From: Saprospiraceae bacterium UBA2329
GTDB lineage: Bacteria > Bacteroidota > Bacteroidia > Chitinophagales > Saprospiraceae
DNA: 40,634 nucleotides
Assembly: GCA_002344975.1 (NCBI GenBank)
Contig: DDUV01000003.1
Span: 1 to 40,634, forward strand
Direction: 5' to 3'
Positions 34,372-40,634 of this stretch are shown in pieces. Position 1 is the first letter of the stretch. Each line of letters begins with the position of its first letter. The position numbers and the translations under genes are program-made. The notes under the pieces are model-generated. The model ran no database searches, was not told the DNA's origin, and saw only the letters and a program-made list of their open reading frames with translations.

Positions 34372-34977
34372 ATGACGACATCTACACACGCCTCTGCTTC
34401 CTGGTTAACCTATCCCTCCGACTTGGACGGCGCTCTGCGTACTTTGGAAAACGGGGGGCTTGTTTTGTTTCCCACCGATACTATATGGAGTGTGGGTTGC
34501 TCTGTGGAACATCCCGCAGCTATACGCAGGTTGCTGCAATTGACACGCCTGCCGGATGCCACGCAAACCGAGCTGTTGGTTTGGTCATTGGAAGCGTTAA
34601 AACAACTCACGGCACATCTGCATCCACGGTTGGAGACTTTGCTCTATTTTCATCAGCGGCCGCTCACGGTGGTCGCGCCGGGAGCAGACCATCTGCCGGA
34701 AGAGGCGTTGCACCCGGACGGCTCGGTAGCGCTGCGCATTGTGCGGGATTCATTTTGTGTAGGATTGCTGCAGGCTTTCGGCGGCCCGGTCTTATCGGCG
34801 CCCGCTGTCACGGAAGGCGCTCCCTACCCTGCCACGTTCGGCGGCATCAGTTCTGAAATCATACAAGGCTGCAATCATGTGGTGCGGCACCGTCAGTCGG
34901 AACGCAGTCCCGGCGAGCCATCGGTGATGGTGCGGCTGTCGGAGGAGACGGAGGAACTGGAGTTTTTGAGGGAGTGA
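34372..34977 (+). CDS. Divergent YrdC/Sua5-domain protein, probably non-catalytic
   Basis: 201 residues from ATG 34372. The fold is that of the YrdC/Sua5 family, which makes threonylcarbamoyl-AMP for tRNA t6A: GGLVLFPTDTIWSVGCSV (residues 28-45), QRPLTVVAPGA (95-105), DGSVALRIV (116-124) and a C-terminal VVRHRQ (170-175). Two active-site signatures of the family are altered. The KxR motif is Thr58-Arg59-Leu60, and the SxN motif is Pro144-Ala145-Val146 in place of STSAN. By alignment from memory the catalytic residues are therefore missing. It may be a YciO-like paralogue with another role, and the true TsaC should lie elsewhere. The gene is monocistronic. Confidence 0.82.
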   Translation: MTTSTHASASWLTYPSDLDGALRTLENGGLVLFPTDTIWSVGCSVEHPAAIRRLLQLTRLPDATQTELLVWSLEALKQLTAHLHPRLETLLYFHQRPLTVVAPGADHLPEEALHPDGSVALRIVRDSFCVGLLQAFGGPVLSAPAVTEGAPYPATFGGISSEIIQGCNHVVRHRQSERSPGEPSVMVRLSEETEELEFLRE

Positions 34978-35039
34978 GAAGGTCGGTGTGGAACGGGTTT
35001 CGGGTTCAAGGTTCCGGGTTCAAGGTTTCGGGGGGGGGG

Positions 35040-35088
35040 AGTGAAGGGGTGACTCGGCGAGTTTCAGCCCAGCAGTCACCCCTTCACT
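35040..35088. repeat. Long palindromic repeat, copy 1
   Basis: AGTGAAGGGGTGACT (35040-35054) and its exact reverse complement (35074-35088) around a 19-base spacer, followed by AA. Relatives lie at 35337 and 39831. Confidence 0.9.
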
Positions 35089-35114
35089 AAGCTGGAAAAC
35101 TACCCGCGCCCTGC

Positions 35115-35162
35115 CTGCGCAAGGTTCTACCTTGTGCAGACTATCCTGCGGGTTCTACCCGC
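35115..35162. repeat. Two tight hairpins with identical TCT loops
   Basis: CTGCGCAAGGT-TCT-ACCTTGTGCAG (35115-35139, 11 pairs, one G-T) and GCGGGT-TCT-ACCCGC (35148-35162, 6 pairs). Both are centred on GGTTCTACC, and that 9-mer recurs a third time near 35403. Confidence 0.8.
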
Positions 35163-35192
35163 CCACACTCACCGCTGAAGAAGATGATACCA

Positions 35193-35229
35193 GCGACTAA
35201 AGTCGCCGGTTGGTTTTCGACTGAAGTCG
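35193..35229. repeat. Two small palindromes on AGTCGCCGGT
   Basis: GCGACT-AA-AGTCGC (35193-35206) and CGACT-GA-AGTCG (35218-35229). Each is followed by CCGGT or CGGT, and they look like variants of one element. Confidence 0.75.
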
Positions 35230-35336
35230 CCGGTACCGGAGCGTCCCGTGACTCCTCTCCGGGCAGCGGTAATCATACAAATCATAAAGATCAGCGTCGG
35301 AAAAATTTCGCGTTTGGGTTTCGGGGTTCCGGAGGT

Positions 35337-35385
35337 AGTGAAGGGGCGACTCAGCAGGTTTCAACCCGGCAGTCACCCCTTCACT
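35337..35385. repeat. Long palindromic repeat, copy 2
   Basis: AGTGAAGGGGCGACT (35337-35351) and AGTCACCCCTTCACT (35371-35385), 14 of 15 pairs, with a 19-base spacer that closely matches copy 1. An extra outer T-A pair is present. Confidence 0.9.
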
Positions 35386-35406
35386 AAACTGGGGAAAAGC
35401 AAGGTT

Positions 35407-38400
35407 CTACCAGCCGCCCACAAATTTGAACGACTCCCAGTTTTTGTCGCCTACCCGGAGGCGCAGCACATACATGGCTTTCGCAAGGCGATCTCCCAGA
35501 TCAATTTCGAGGTAGGGGCCGGGGCCTTCGCTGCGGCCGCGCAAAACCAACCTGCCCGCTGCATCATACACTTCGTAGTCCACCCGCTCGGTGACTACGC
35601 CGTTGAAGGTGACGCCTACATAAGTGGTGGCCGGCGAAGGAAATATGCGATTCACCGTTTCGGCGGGCGTACTGCGCTGCATGGCAATGACCGGCGAGTA
35701 AAACTCGTAGCTGTACCCGATGGCGGGTTCTTCGCTGATGACTTTCAGGCGGTAGAAATAGAGGCTGCGCTGCGCCAATGAAGTATGCGTGTAGAGTTGC
35801 GGGTCGGCGGTGCGGCGGCCGGTGGCGTTGAGCGAGGCGATGCGTTCAAACTCACGCCCATTGACCGAACGCTCCACCTCTATGCGGGAGCAGTAATATT
35901 CGGGCAGGGTGGTCCAGTCCAATTTCACGGAAGTGGCGCCGGAGACGTAGCTGCCCTCGAAGCGGATGAGTTGGGTTTTGAGTTCACCCTCGTACTTGTC
36001 CACCTGCACGTCATCTATAGCCAAACCTATGTGGTTGCCGCCGTTGTCGGAACGAAAAACAAACCGGAAAGCTACATCGGGATTGCCGGCCAGGAAGCTG
36101 ATGTTGAAGCGGTATTTTTGCCACTCTAAGCGGTTGCCGCTGAAATAGGAAGTTCCTACGGAAAATACAGCATCATCAAGATTGGAGTTGCGCTGGTTGT
36201 ACCATTCCGATTGAATGTCGTTGCCCAATACCAGCCAGGTACGGCCCCGATCTGTAGAATATTCCACCCGGAAGCCATCGAAGCCGGGGTGAATGCGCCA
36301 CTTGCCCCAGAAGCTGAACTCGTACAAGCCCTGCTCCGACAAGTCGAAATCGGGCAGGTAGAGCATGGTGTGGGTATTGGCCTGATAATACTGTTCATTC
36401 AATCCTACCACAAAGGCATTCTGGCCGGTTTTGACACCGTCTTTGCCTGCAATACCGGAACGCCCCCGCTCGAAAGAGGAGCCGCTGATGGTATGCACGC
36501 CATATTGCTCGGTATTGCTCTCGAAGCTGCCGCCATAGCCGGGTTGATCGGCCTTCCAGGGAATGGACAGATCGGGCAGTATTTTTACCGAAGACGAAGC
36601 GCTGAGCGCATTGTTGATGGTGAGCGTGACGGGATACTCGCCGATGGCCGGGTAGCTGTGTTCTGTGTTTTCATTGGTGGAAGTGCTGCCGTCGCCGAAA
36701 TCCCAGAGGTACGAATCGGCATTGGTGGACAGCTCGCCGAAGAAGCGCACCGGCACATTGGTATAAGAAACGCGCTCAAGAGCCATGCGGGCGGCAGGAT
36801 CGGCAAAAACGTCGGTGGTAAACATGCCCCGGCCGTGTGTGGCAGCCAGCACCACCTTGTCGGAATGGCGCAGGCGCAGCATATCGGTGCGTACAAAGGG
36901 AGTGCCGCGCCCGGTAGCCGGCGGCAGCCAAACGGTATTGCTACCGTCCAAAAGTTCGGTACTCCACACACCTGCTTCTGTGGCGATGAGTGCCTGACGG
37001 TTGTTGTTGGGGTTGAACAGGCAGAAGTTAACCGGCATATCGGGCAGGTCGCCTTCCACATTGATCCAGGATTGGCCGCCGTCAAAACTTTCAAAAACGC
37101 TGGCCACGCCGTAGTTGGAAACCGTAGCCATCAGGTGCTGTGCATTGCCGTCTTCCACCGCGATGCCGGAGATGGTGCCCGTTAAAGGCGCCAATTGCAC
37201 CCCGCTGACGGTCTCGCCGGTATGGGCATTGTCAACACGCACGATGCGTCCGTTGCCGAAATTGCCGAAATAGACGCGATTGGGCGTGTTGCGGTCCACG
37301 GTCACAGCGGAGACGTCGAGGTTCAGACCGTCCACATCCACCGGGGTGGTGGTACCTGTGGAAACGTTCCAGCGGTAGAAATCGGCGGCATTGGTTTGGG
37401 AATAGAGCGTGTTCGTGCGGCTGTCGTAATCGGAGGCGCTGAGGAAGTTGCCTTCGAGCACCGCCCCGCCTGAAAAGCTACGCCCGCCGTCGGTAGAGAG
37501 GCTGTAATTGGCGTAGTACAGCGAGACCATCTGAATATTAGGTTCGTCTTCATCAATATGACAGAAGAAGCCATCGCCGCCGAGTACTTCGCGGGCCGCT
37601 GAAATACCGACATCGCTCAACGCCAGCGAGCCGTTGTCCTGCGTACCGCCGATGTAGTAGCTTTTGGCAGTTTCGGGGTGAATGGCGCCGGCGTAGAACT
37701 GGGTCACATTGTAGCTGTTGTTGCGGTCTCTGATGACAATTTGCGAGCCGGGCGCTTTCACATTTTGAGTGCGCCACACGCCGCCGTCATTGGTGAGGTA
37801 GGCCACATTGGTGTTTTTGGTATCAAAAACAATGCGGTGTTGGTCGGCATGAACGTATTGGATGCCGCCGTTGCCAGACCACTGGCCTATTTGGGTCCAA
37901 CCGATGCCGCCGTTGGTGGAAATATGCGAGTCTATGCCGCCCACGATGATGCGGTTGTGGTCTTCGGGGTGGATGGCAATATCGAGGTCATACCAAGCCT
38001 GGCCGCGTGCGAAATTATCCATTCCAAAGGCATTGGGCAGAGGCATTTTGGCCCAGGAAGTCCCTCCGTTGATGGTTTTGTAAATGCCTTCCACATCGCC
38101 GCCGATGTTGTTGACGGCAAAAATGACCTGCGGATTGCTGTCGGACACGTCAAACTCCAGACGCTGGCTGGAGGATGGCGGCGCGCCGGCGGTATTGGTG
38201 ATGCTGGTCCAGGCGCCGATATTGCCGGAAGGCGACTTATATATGGTGTTGTTGGAGGAGACGTAAATGTTGCCGTCGGCGGCGAGCTTAATGTCGTAAA
38301 ACACCGCAGAGCTTACTCCCGACACGCCGTTGCCGATGATGCGGGTCCAGTTGTTGCCGCCATCCTGACTGCGCCATACGCCGCGGCTGGTGGTGTTGTA

Positions 38401-39204
38401 AACATCGCCGTTGGGGTGTACGAGCATTTTGTAAGAGTACTGAAAACCAAGGGTATTGGGCAGGTGCTCCCAGGAATTGCCCCCATCGGCAGAGCGGAAA
38501 ACGCCAATGCCGCGCACGTCGGTCCACTCGCCGGTGCAGAAGTACATGAGGTTCGGATTGGACGGATGCTGCACAATGTCCATCACGGCGAGATTAGGGA
38601 AATAGTCGTTGATGGGCGTCCAGGAGGGTACGTCGGCGGTGATGTCGTTGCAACGCCACAAACCACCCGAAACGCTGCCGGCCCATACGAGCTTGCCACT
38701 GGGATCGTTGGCGTCAATGAGCAGGGAGCGCGTGCGCCCGCCGATGTTGCTGGGGCCGCGTTCGCGCCAACGGGCATTGCCGATGTCGCCGCTGTTTTTA
38801 GACTCATCCATGAGCATGGCTTCCTGCTTGCGTTTGGCCTGGCTGAACACATTCAGCAGGCGGTCGGAGGGAGCGTAGCCCAGCGCGGGGTCCATGGTGC
38901 GGAGGCGGCGGTCTTCAAATGCCTCGCCGATGCGCTGGTATTTGGCGGGTTTTGCAGGCTTGGCAGCAGGCTCAGTTGTTGTTTTGACTTTCGTGGCAAC
39001 GGTTTTGACAGCCCGTAGGTTTTCCGCAGGTACCGTTTCCTCTGCCATTTTCTGCACTTCGGTCTTAGGCTTTAGAGATAGCGCGTGATCAGATGCCGCA
39101 GTACTCACATCGGAGTTTTTTTGAAGGATAAACCAAGAAGCCAGAACAACAAGGGCGGCGATGGAAACGATGCGAAAAGCGTGGATGTAAGATTTCGAAG
39201 ACAT
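35407..39204 (-). CDS. Secreted beta-propeller (Asp-box), PKD and T9SS-sorting protein
   Basis: 1265 residues from ATG 39204. A longer frame to 39315 adds 37 residues and would cross the promoter box. The N-terminal hydrophobic segment FRIVSIAALVVLASWFIL (about 9-26) acts as a signal or anchor. After a low-complexity linker, residues about 140-800 hold six or more Asp-box motifs (SADGGNSW, SQDGGNNW, TINGGTSW, STNGGIGW, STDGGRSF, SFDGGQSW), indicating a BNR/sortilin-type propeller. A PKD domain follows near 800-868 (SYLWDFGDGS), then a jelly-roll module near 880-1055 (GLYEFSFWGKWRI, FRVEYSTDRGRTW), an Ig-like part and a T9SS type A sorting domain over the last 80 residues (FPSPATTYVGV, VYDAAGRLVLRG, MYVLRLRVG). 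No catalytic sialidase residues were assigned, so it is probably a structural or binding surface protein. Confidence 0.92.
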   Translation of the reverse strand: MSSKSYIHAFRIVSIAALVVLASWFILQKNSDVSTAASDHALSLKPKTEVQKMAEETVPAENLRAVKTVATKVKTTTEPAAKPAKPAKYQRIGEAFEDRRLRTMDPALGYAPSDRLLNVFSQAKRKQEAMLMDESKNSGDIGNARWRERGPSNIGGRTRSLLIDANDPSGKLVWAGSVSGGLWRCNDITADVPSWTPINDYFPNLAVMDIVQHPSNPNLMYFCTGEWTDVRGIGVFRSADGGNSWEHLPNTLGFQYSYKMLVHPNGDVYNTTSRGVWRSQDGGNNWTRIIGNGVSGVSSAVFYDIKLAADGNIYVSSNNTIYKSPSGNIGAWTSITNTAGAPPSSSQRLEFDVSDSNPQVIFAVNNIGGDVEGIYKTINGGTSWAKMPLPNAFGMDNFARGQAWYDLDIAIHPEDHNRIIVGGIDSHISTNGGIGWTQIGQWSGNGGIQYVHADQHRIVFDTKNTNVAYLTNDGGVWRTQNVKAPGSQIVIRDRNNSYNVTQFYAGAIHPETAKSYYIGGTQDNGSLALSDVGISAAREVLGGDGFFCHIDEDEPNIQMVSLYYANYSLSTDGGRSFSGGAVLEGNFLSASDYDSRTNTLYSQTNAADFYRWNVSTGTTTPVDVDGLNLDVSAVTVDRNTPNRVYFGNFGNGRIVRVDNAHTGETVSGVQLAPLTGTISGIAVEDGNAQHLMATVSNYGVASVFESFDGGQSWINVEGDLPDMPVNFCLFNPNNNRQALIATEAGVWSTELLDGSNTVWLPPATGRGTPFVRTDMLRLRHSDKVVLAATHGRGMFTTDVFADPAARMALERVSYTNVPVRFFGELSTNADSYLWDFGDGSTSTNENTEHSYPAIGEYPVTLTINNALSASSSVKILPDLSIPWKADQPGYGGSFESNTEQYGVHTISGSSFERGRSGIAGKDGVKTGQNAFVVGLNEQYYQANTHTMLYLPDFDLSEQGLYEFSFWGKWRIHPGFDGFRVEYSTDRGRTWLVLGNDIQSEWYNQRNSNLDDAVFSVGTSYFSGNRLEWQKYRFNISFLAGNPDVAFRFVFRSDNGGNHIGLAIDDVQVDKYEGELKTQLIRFEGSYVSGATSVKLDWTTLPEYYCSRIEVERSVNGREFERIASLNATGRRTADPQLYTHTSLAQRSLYFYRLKVISEEPAIGYSYEFYSPVIAMQRSTPAETVNRIFPSPATTYVGVTFNGVVTERVDYEVYDAAGRLVLRGRSEGPGPYLEIDLGDRLAKAMYVLRLRVGDKNWESFKFVGGW

Positions 39205-39312
39205 GAATGTGGATGTTTTTTTTGACTTTTTAGCTACGAGCTTCGAGCCGCGAGCTTCGAGTTGCGAAGCGCTGTGGCGCGATTTTGGAAGAAATACTTC
39301 TTTCGCAGCGAG

Positions 39313-39320
39313 CAAAAGTA
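39313..39320 (-). promoter_or_regulatory. Candidate -7 box of the beta-propeller gene
   Basis: TACTTTTG on the minus strand, an exact TAnnTTTG, about 110 bases before ATG 39204. No TTG is seen at the usual 19-21 base spacing, so support is partial. Between it and the ATG lie tandem GAGCTTCGAG units near 39236-39262. Confidence 0.4.
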
Positions 39321-39454
39321 AGGCGAAGTTGCGGATACGGCCTCATTTTGGTAATTGGTAACAACGAAATCGGCAGTTTGGCCGACAGAAGAGGGGTTTT
39401 AAGGTGTATGTTCTTTCCTTTCACTTTGAACTCATTTCACGGCGATGCTGTTCT

Positions 39455-39470
39455 ATCGTTTTTTTACGAT
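39455..39470. promoter_or_regulatory. Candidate ArsR operator upstream of arsR
   Basis: ATCGT-TTTTTT-ACGAT, 5-base arms and a 6-base spacer, 12 bases before the arsR ATG. A near-identical site precedes arsM. A possible promoter (TCACTTTG at 39421-39428) would place this site about 20 bases after the transcription start, suited to autorepression by blocking. Confidence 0.6.
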
Positions 39471-39482
39471 TAATTTCTATCA

Positions 39483-39809
39483 ATGGGCATCCATAAAAAA
39501 GCAGCTTTCGCAGAAGACGAGCAAGAGTTGGCAGAATTGGCCAAAGCACTGGCCCATCCTGCACGGATTGCTATTTTGAAAGAGCTGACACAACGGCAAA
39601 CCTGCATTTGCGGCGAAATAGTAGAGGTGCTGCCGCTGGCCCAAAGCACGGTTTCCCAGCATTTGAAGGAACTGCTCAACGCCGGCTTGATACAGGGCAC
39701 GGTGGATGGCGTCAAGTCTTGCTATTGCATCAACGAGGAGGCTTTCAGGAAGTTTGAGCGCCTGTTTGGGCAGTTTTTTGTGCATACTTTGAAAAATTCA
39801 TGTTGCTGA
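39483..39809 (+). CDS. arsR: ArsR-family metalloregulator
   Basis: 108 residues. A winged-helix repressor of the ArsR/SmtB family: LAKALAHPARIAILKEL (residues 20-36) and the recognition region AQSTVSQHLKELLNAGLIQG (53-72). Cys41 and Cys43 in TCICGEI correspond to the arsenite-sensing CxC of ArsR (ELCVCDL in the enterobacterial protein), and Cys80, Cys82 and the terminal SCC may add ligands. It presumably represses itself and the arsM gene that follows, releasing DNA on binding As(III). Other thiophilic metals are not excluded. Confidence 0.93.
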   Translation: MGIHKKAAFAEDEQELAELAKALAHPARIAILKELTQRQTCICGEIVEVLPLAQSTVSQHLKELLNAGLIQGTVDGVKSCYCINEEAFRKFERLFGQFFVHTLKNSCC

Positions 39810-39830
39810 GTACATGCTATTCAGCAAGGT

Positions 39831-39880
39831 AGCGAAGGGGTGACTACAGGTTGTGAACTTGACTGATTCACCCCTTCACT
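39831..39880. repeat. Long palindromic repeat, copy 3
   Basis: AGCGAAGGGGTGACT (39831-39845) and ATTCACCCCTTCACT (39866-39880) with a 20-base spacer, followed by AA. The arms match copies 1 and 2 with one change each, while the spacer differs. It lies 21 bases after the arsR stop. Confidence 0.88.
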
Positions 39881-39910
39881 AAGCATAGAAACTTTTTTTT
39901 CACCAAAATC

Positions 39911-39926
39911 ATCGTCTTTTTACGAT
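39911..39926. promoter_or_regulatory. Candidate ArsR operator upstream of arsM
   Basis: ATCGT-CTTTTT-ACGAT, identical to the arsR-proximal site at 15 of 16 positions, 21 bases before the arsM ATG. It would let ArsR control arsM separately from itself. Confidence 0.62.
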
Positions 39927-39947
39927 AGAATCAACCACCTTTACATC

Positions 39948-40625
39948 ATGACATCATCAGAGGAAATCAAAAAGATCGTCCGGGACAAGTACTCGGAAAT
40001 CGCCATGCAGGGCAAGGCCGAAAACGCATCTTCCTGCTGCGGCGCTACCAACTGCGGCACTTACAACATCATGTCCGACAGCTACTCCGATCTGGAAGGC
40101 TACCACCCCGATGCCGATCTGGGGCTGGGCTGCGGGCTGCCCACCGAGTTTGCCGGCATCCAACAGGGCGATACGGTGCTTGACCTCGGCTCCGGCGCAG
40201 GCAATGACTGTTTCGTGGCGCGCGCCGAGGCAGGCGAAACGGGCAAGGTCATCGGCGTGGACTTTACGCCGAAAATGTTGGAATTAGCTCGCCAAAACGC
40301 CGAAAAGCGCGGCTTCAACAATGTGGAATTTCGCCAGGGCGACATCGAAGACCTGCCCGTAAGCGCCGACAGTGTGGATGTGGTGGTGAGCAATTGCGTG
40401 CTCAATCTGGTGCCCGACAAAGCTCAGGTTTTCAGCGAAATCCTTCGGGTGCTGCGGCCCGGCGGCCATTTCAGCATCAGCGACGTGGTGCTGCGCGGCC
40501 ATTTGCCACAGCCCTTGGTTTCTGCTGCCGAGATGTACGCGGGCTGCGTAGCCGGCGCCATGCAGATGGACGAATACCTGGCCCTCATCGAAAAGGCGGG
40601 CTTCCAAAACATCAATGGTTCGTGA
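39948..40625 (+). CDS. arsM: Arsenite methyltransferase, apparently frameshifted at the 3' end
   Basis: 225 residues from ATG 39948 to a TGA at 40623. A class I SAM-dependent methyltransferase that converts As(III) to methylated arsenicals: motif I VLDLGSGAGND (77-87), VIGVDFTPKML (101-111) and GDIEDLPV (131-138). The arsenic-binding cysteines of ArsM are present as Cys62 (LGLGCGLP), Cys150 (VVSNCVLNL) and Cys200 (YAGCVAGA), with an extra Cys pair in SSCCGATNCG. Known ArsM proteins run about 270-280 residues, whereas this frame ends just after IEKAGFQN, where the conserved sequence normally continues. After AACATCA the frame one base later reads Met-Val-Arg-Glu-Glu-Ser, like the expected continuation, so a single-base frameshift is suspected. 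Confidence 0.9.
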   Translation: MTSSEEIKKIVRDKYSEIAMQGKAENASSCCGATNCGTYNIMSDSYSDLEGYHPDADLGLGCGLPTEFAGIQQGDTVLDLGSGAGNDCFVARAEAGETGKVIGVDFTPKMLELARQNAEKRGFNNVEFRQGDIEDLPVSADSVDVVVSNCVLNLVPDKAQVFSEILRVLRPGGHFSISDVVLRGHLPQPLVSAAEMYAGCVAGAMQMDEYLALIEKAGFQNINGS

Positions 40626-40634
40626 AGAATCGCC

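Larger units (their letters stand above)
34978..35406. repeat. Intergenic island of palindromic repeats between convergent genes
   Basis: 429 bases with no gene. It contains two copies of a long palindrome (35040-35088, 35337-35385) and four tight hairpins (35115-35139, 35148-35162, 35193-35206, 35218-35229). Short direct repeats built on GGTTCAAGGTT and GGTTTCGGGG lie in front of each long palindrome. It separates two convergent genes. Confidence 0.8.

Noticed and set aside
35040..35406. Possible CRISPR array
   Set aside because: The repeats are palindromes of several kinds at irregular spacing, with no regular repeat-spacer pattern and no cas gene.
37678..39018. 446-codon plus-strand open frame
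   Set aside because: Lies wholly opposite the beta-propeller gene, whose protein has recognisable domains throughout. The antisense product has no family features.

Overview
The window comes from a Bacteroidota chromosome, most likely Saprospiria or a close relative. Four signs point there. Three complete secreted proteins end in type IX secretion (Por) C-terminal sorting domains. The promoters follow the Bacteroidota pattern TTG-N19-21-TAnnTTTG. The ribosomal genes form one fused str-S10-spc-alpha cluster with map between secY and infA. L36 and S14 are the zinc-free forms. The genus is inference.

Layout. 1-4477 (minus): a large secreted multi-Ig protein cut by the window edge, and a small secreted protein of unknown function upstream of it. 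4478-5335: an AT-rich spacer. 5336-8972 (plus): a His-rich lipoprotein, then a two-gene unit encoding a TPR-CHAT protein and a small acidic protein. The CHAT domain has lost its catalytic His and Cys. 9067-14664: two T9SS cargo proteins, a helical protein of unknown function and a DUF2141 protein. 14728-34061 (minus): the translation supercluster rpsL-rpsG-fusA-rpsJ-rplC-rplD-rplW-rplB-rpsS-rplV-rpsC-rplP-rpmC-rpsQ-rplN-rplX-rplE-rpsN-rpsH-rplF-rplR-rpsE-rpmD-rplO-secY-map-infA-rpmJ-rpsM-rpsK-rpsD-rpoA-rplQ. It has a good promoter before rpsL, internal promoter candidates before rplP and infA, and a strong terminator after rplQ.

34372-40634: a divergent YrdC/Sua5-type protein without the KxR and SxN signature residues, a 429-base intergenic island packed with palindromes, a 1265-residue beta-propeller/PKD/T9SS protein, and an arsenic module (arsR, then arsM). 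The two ars genes each carry a near-identical 16-base inverted repeat upstream, which is a plausible shared ArsR operator. The arsM frame ends early at the window edge, apparently through a frameshift.

The translation cluster is ordinary housekeeping. The accessory points of most interest are the catalytically dead CHAT protein, the degenerate YrdC protein, a dispersed palindromic repeat present in three copies, the paired ars operators and the Arg/Gly-rich tail on S3. No tRNA, rRNA, CRISPR array, insertion sequence or clear phage gene was seen.
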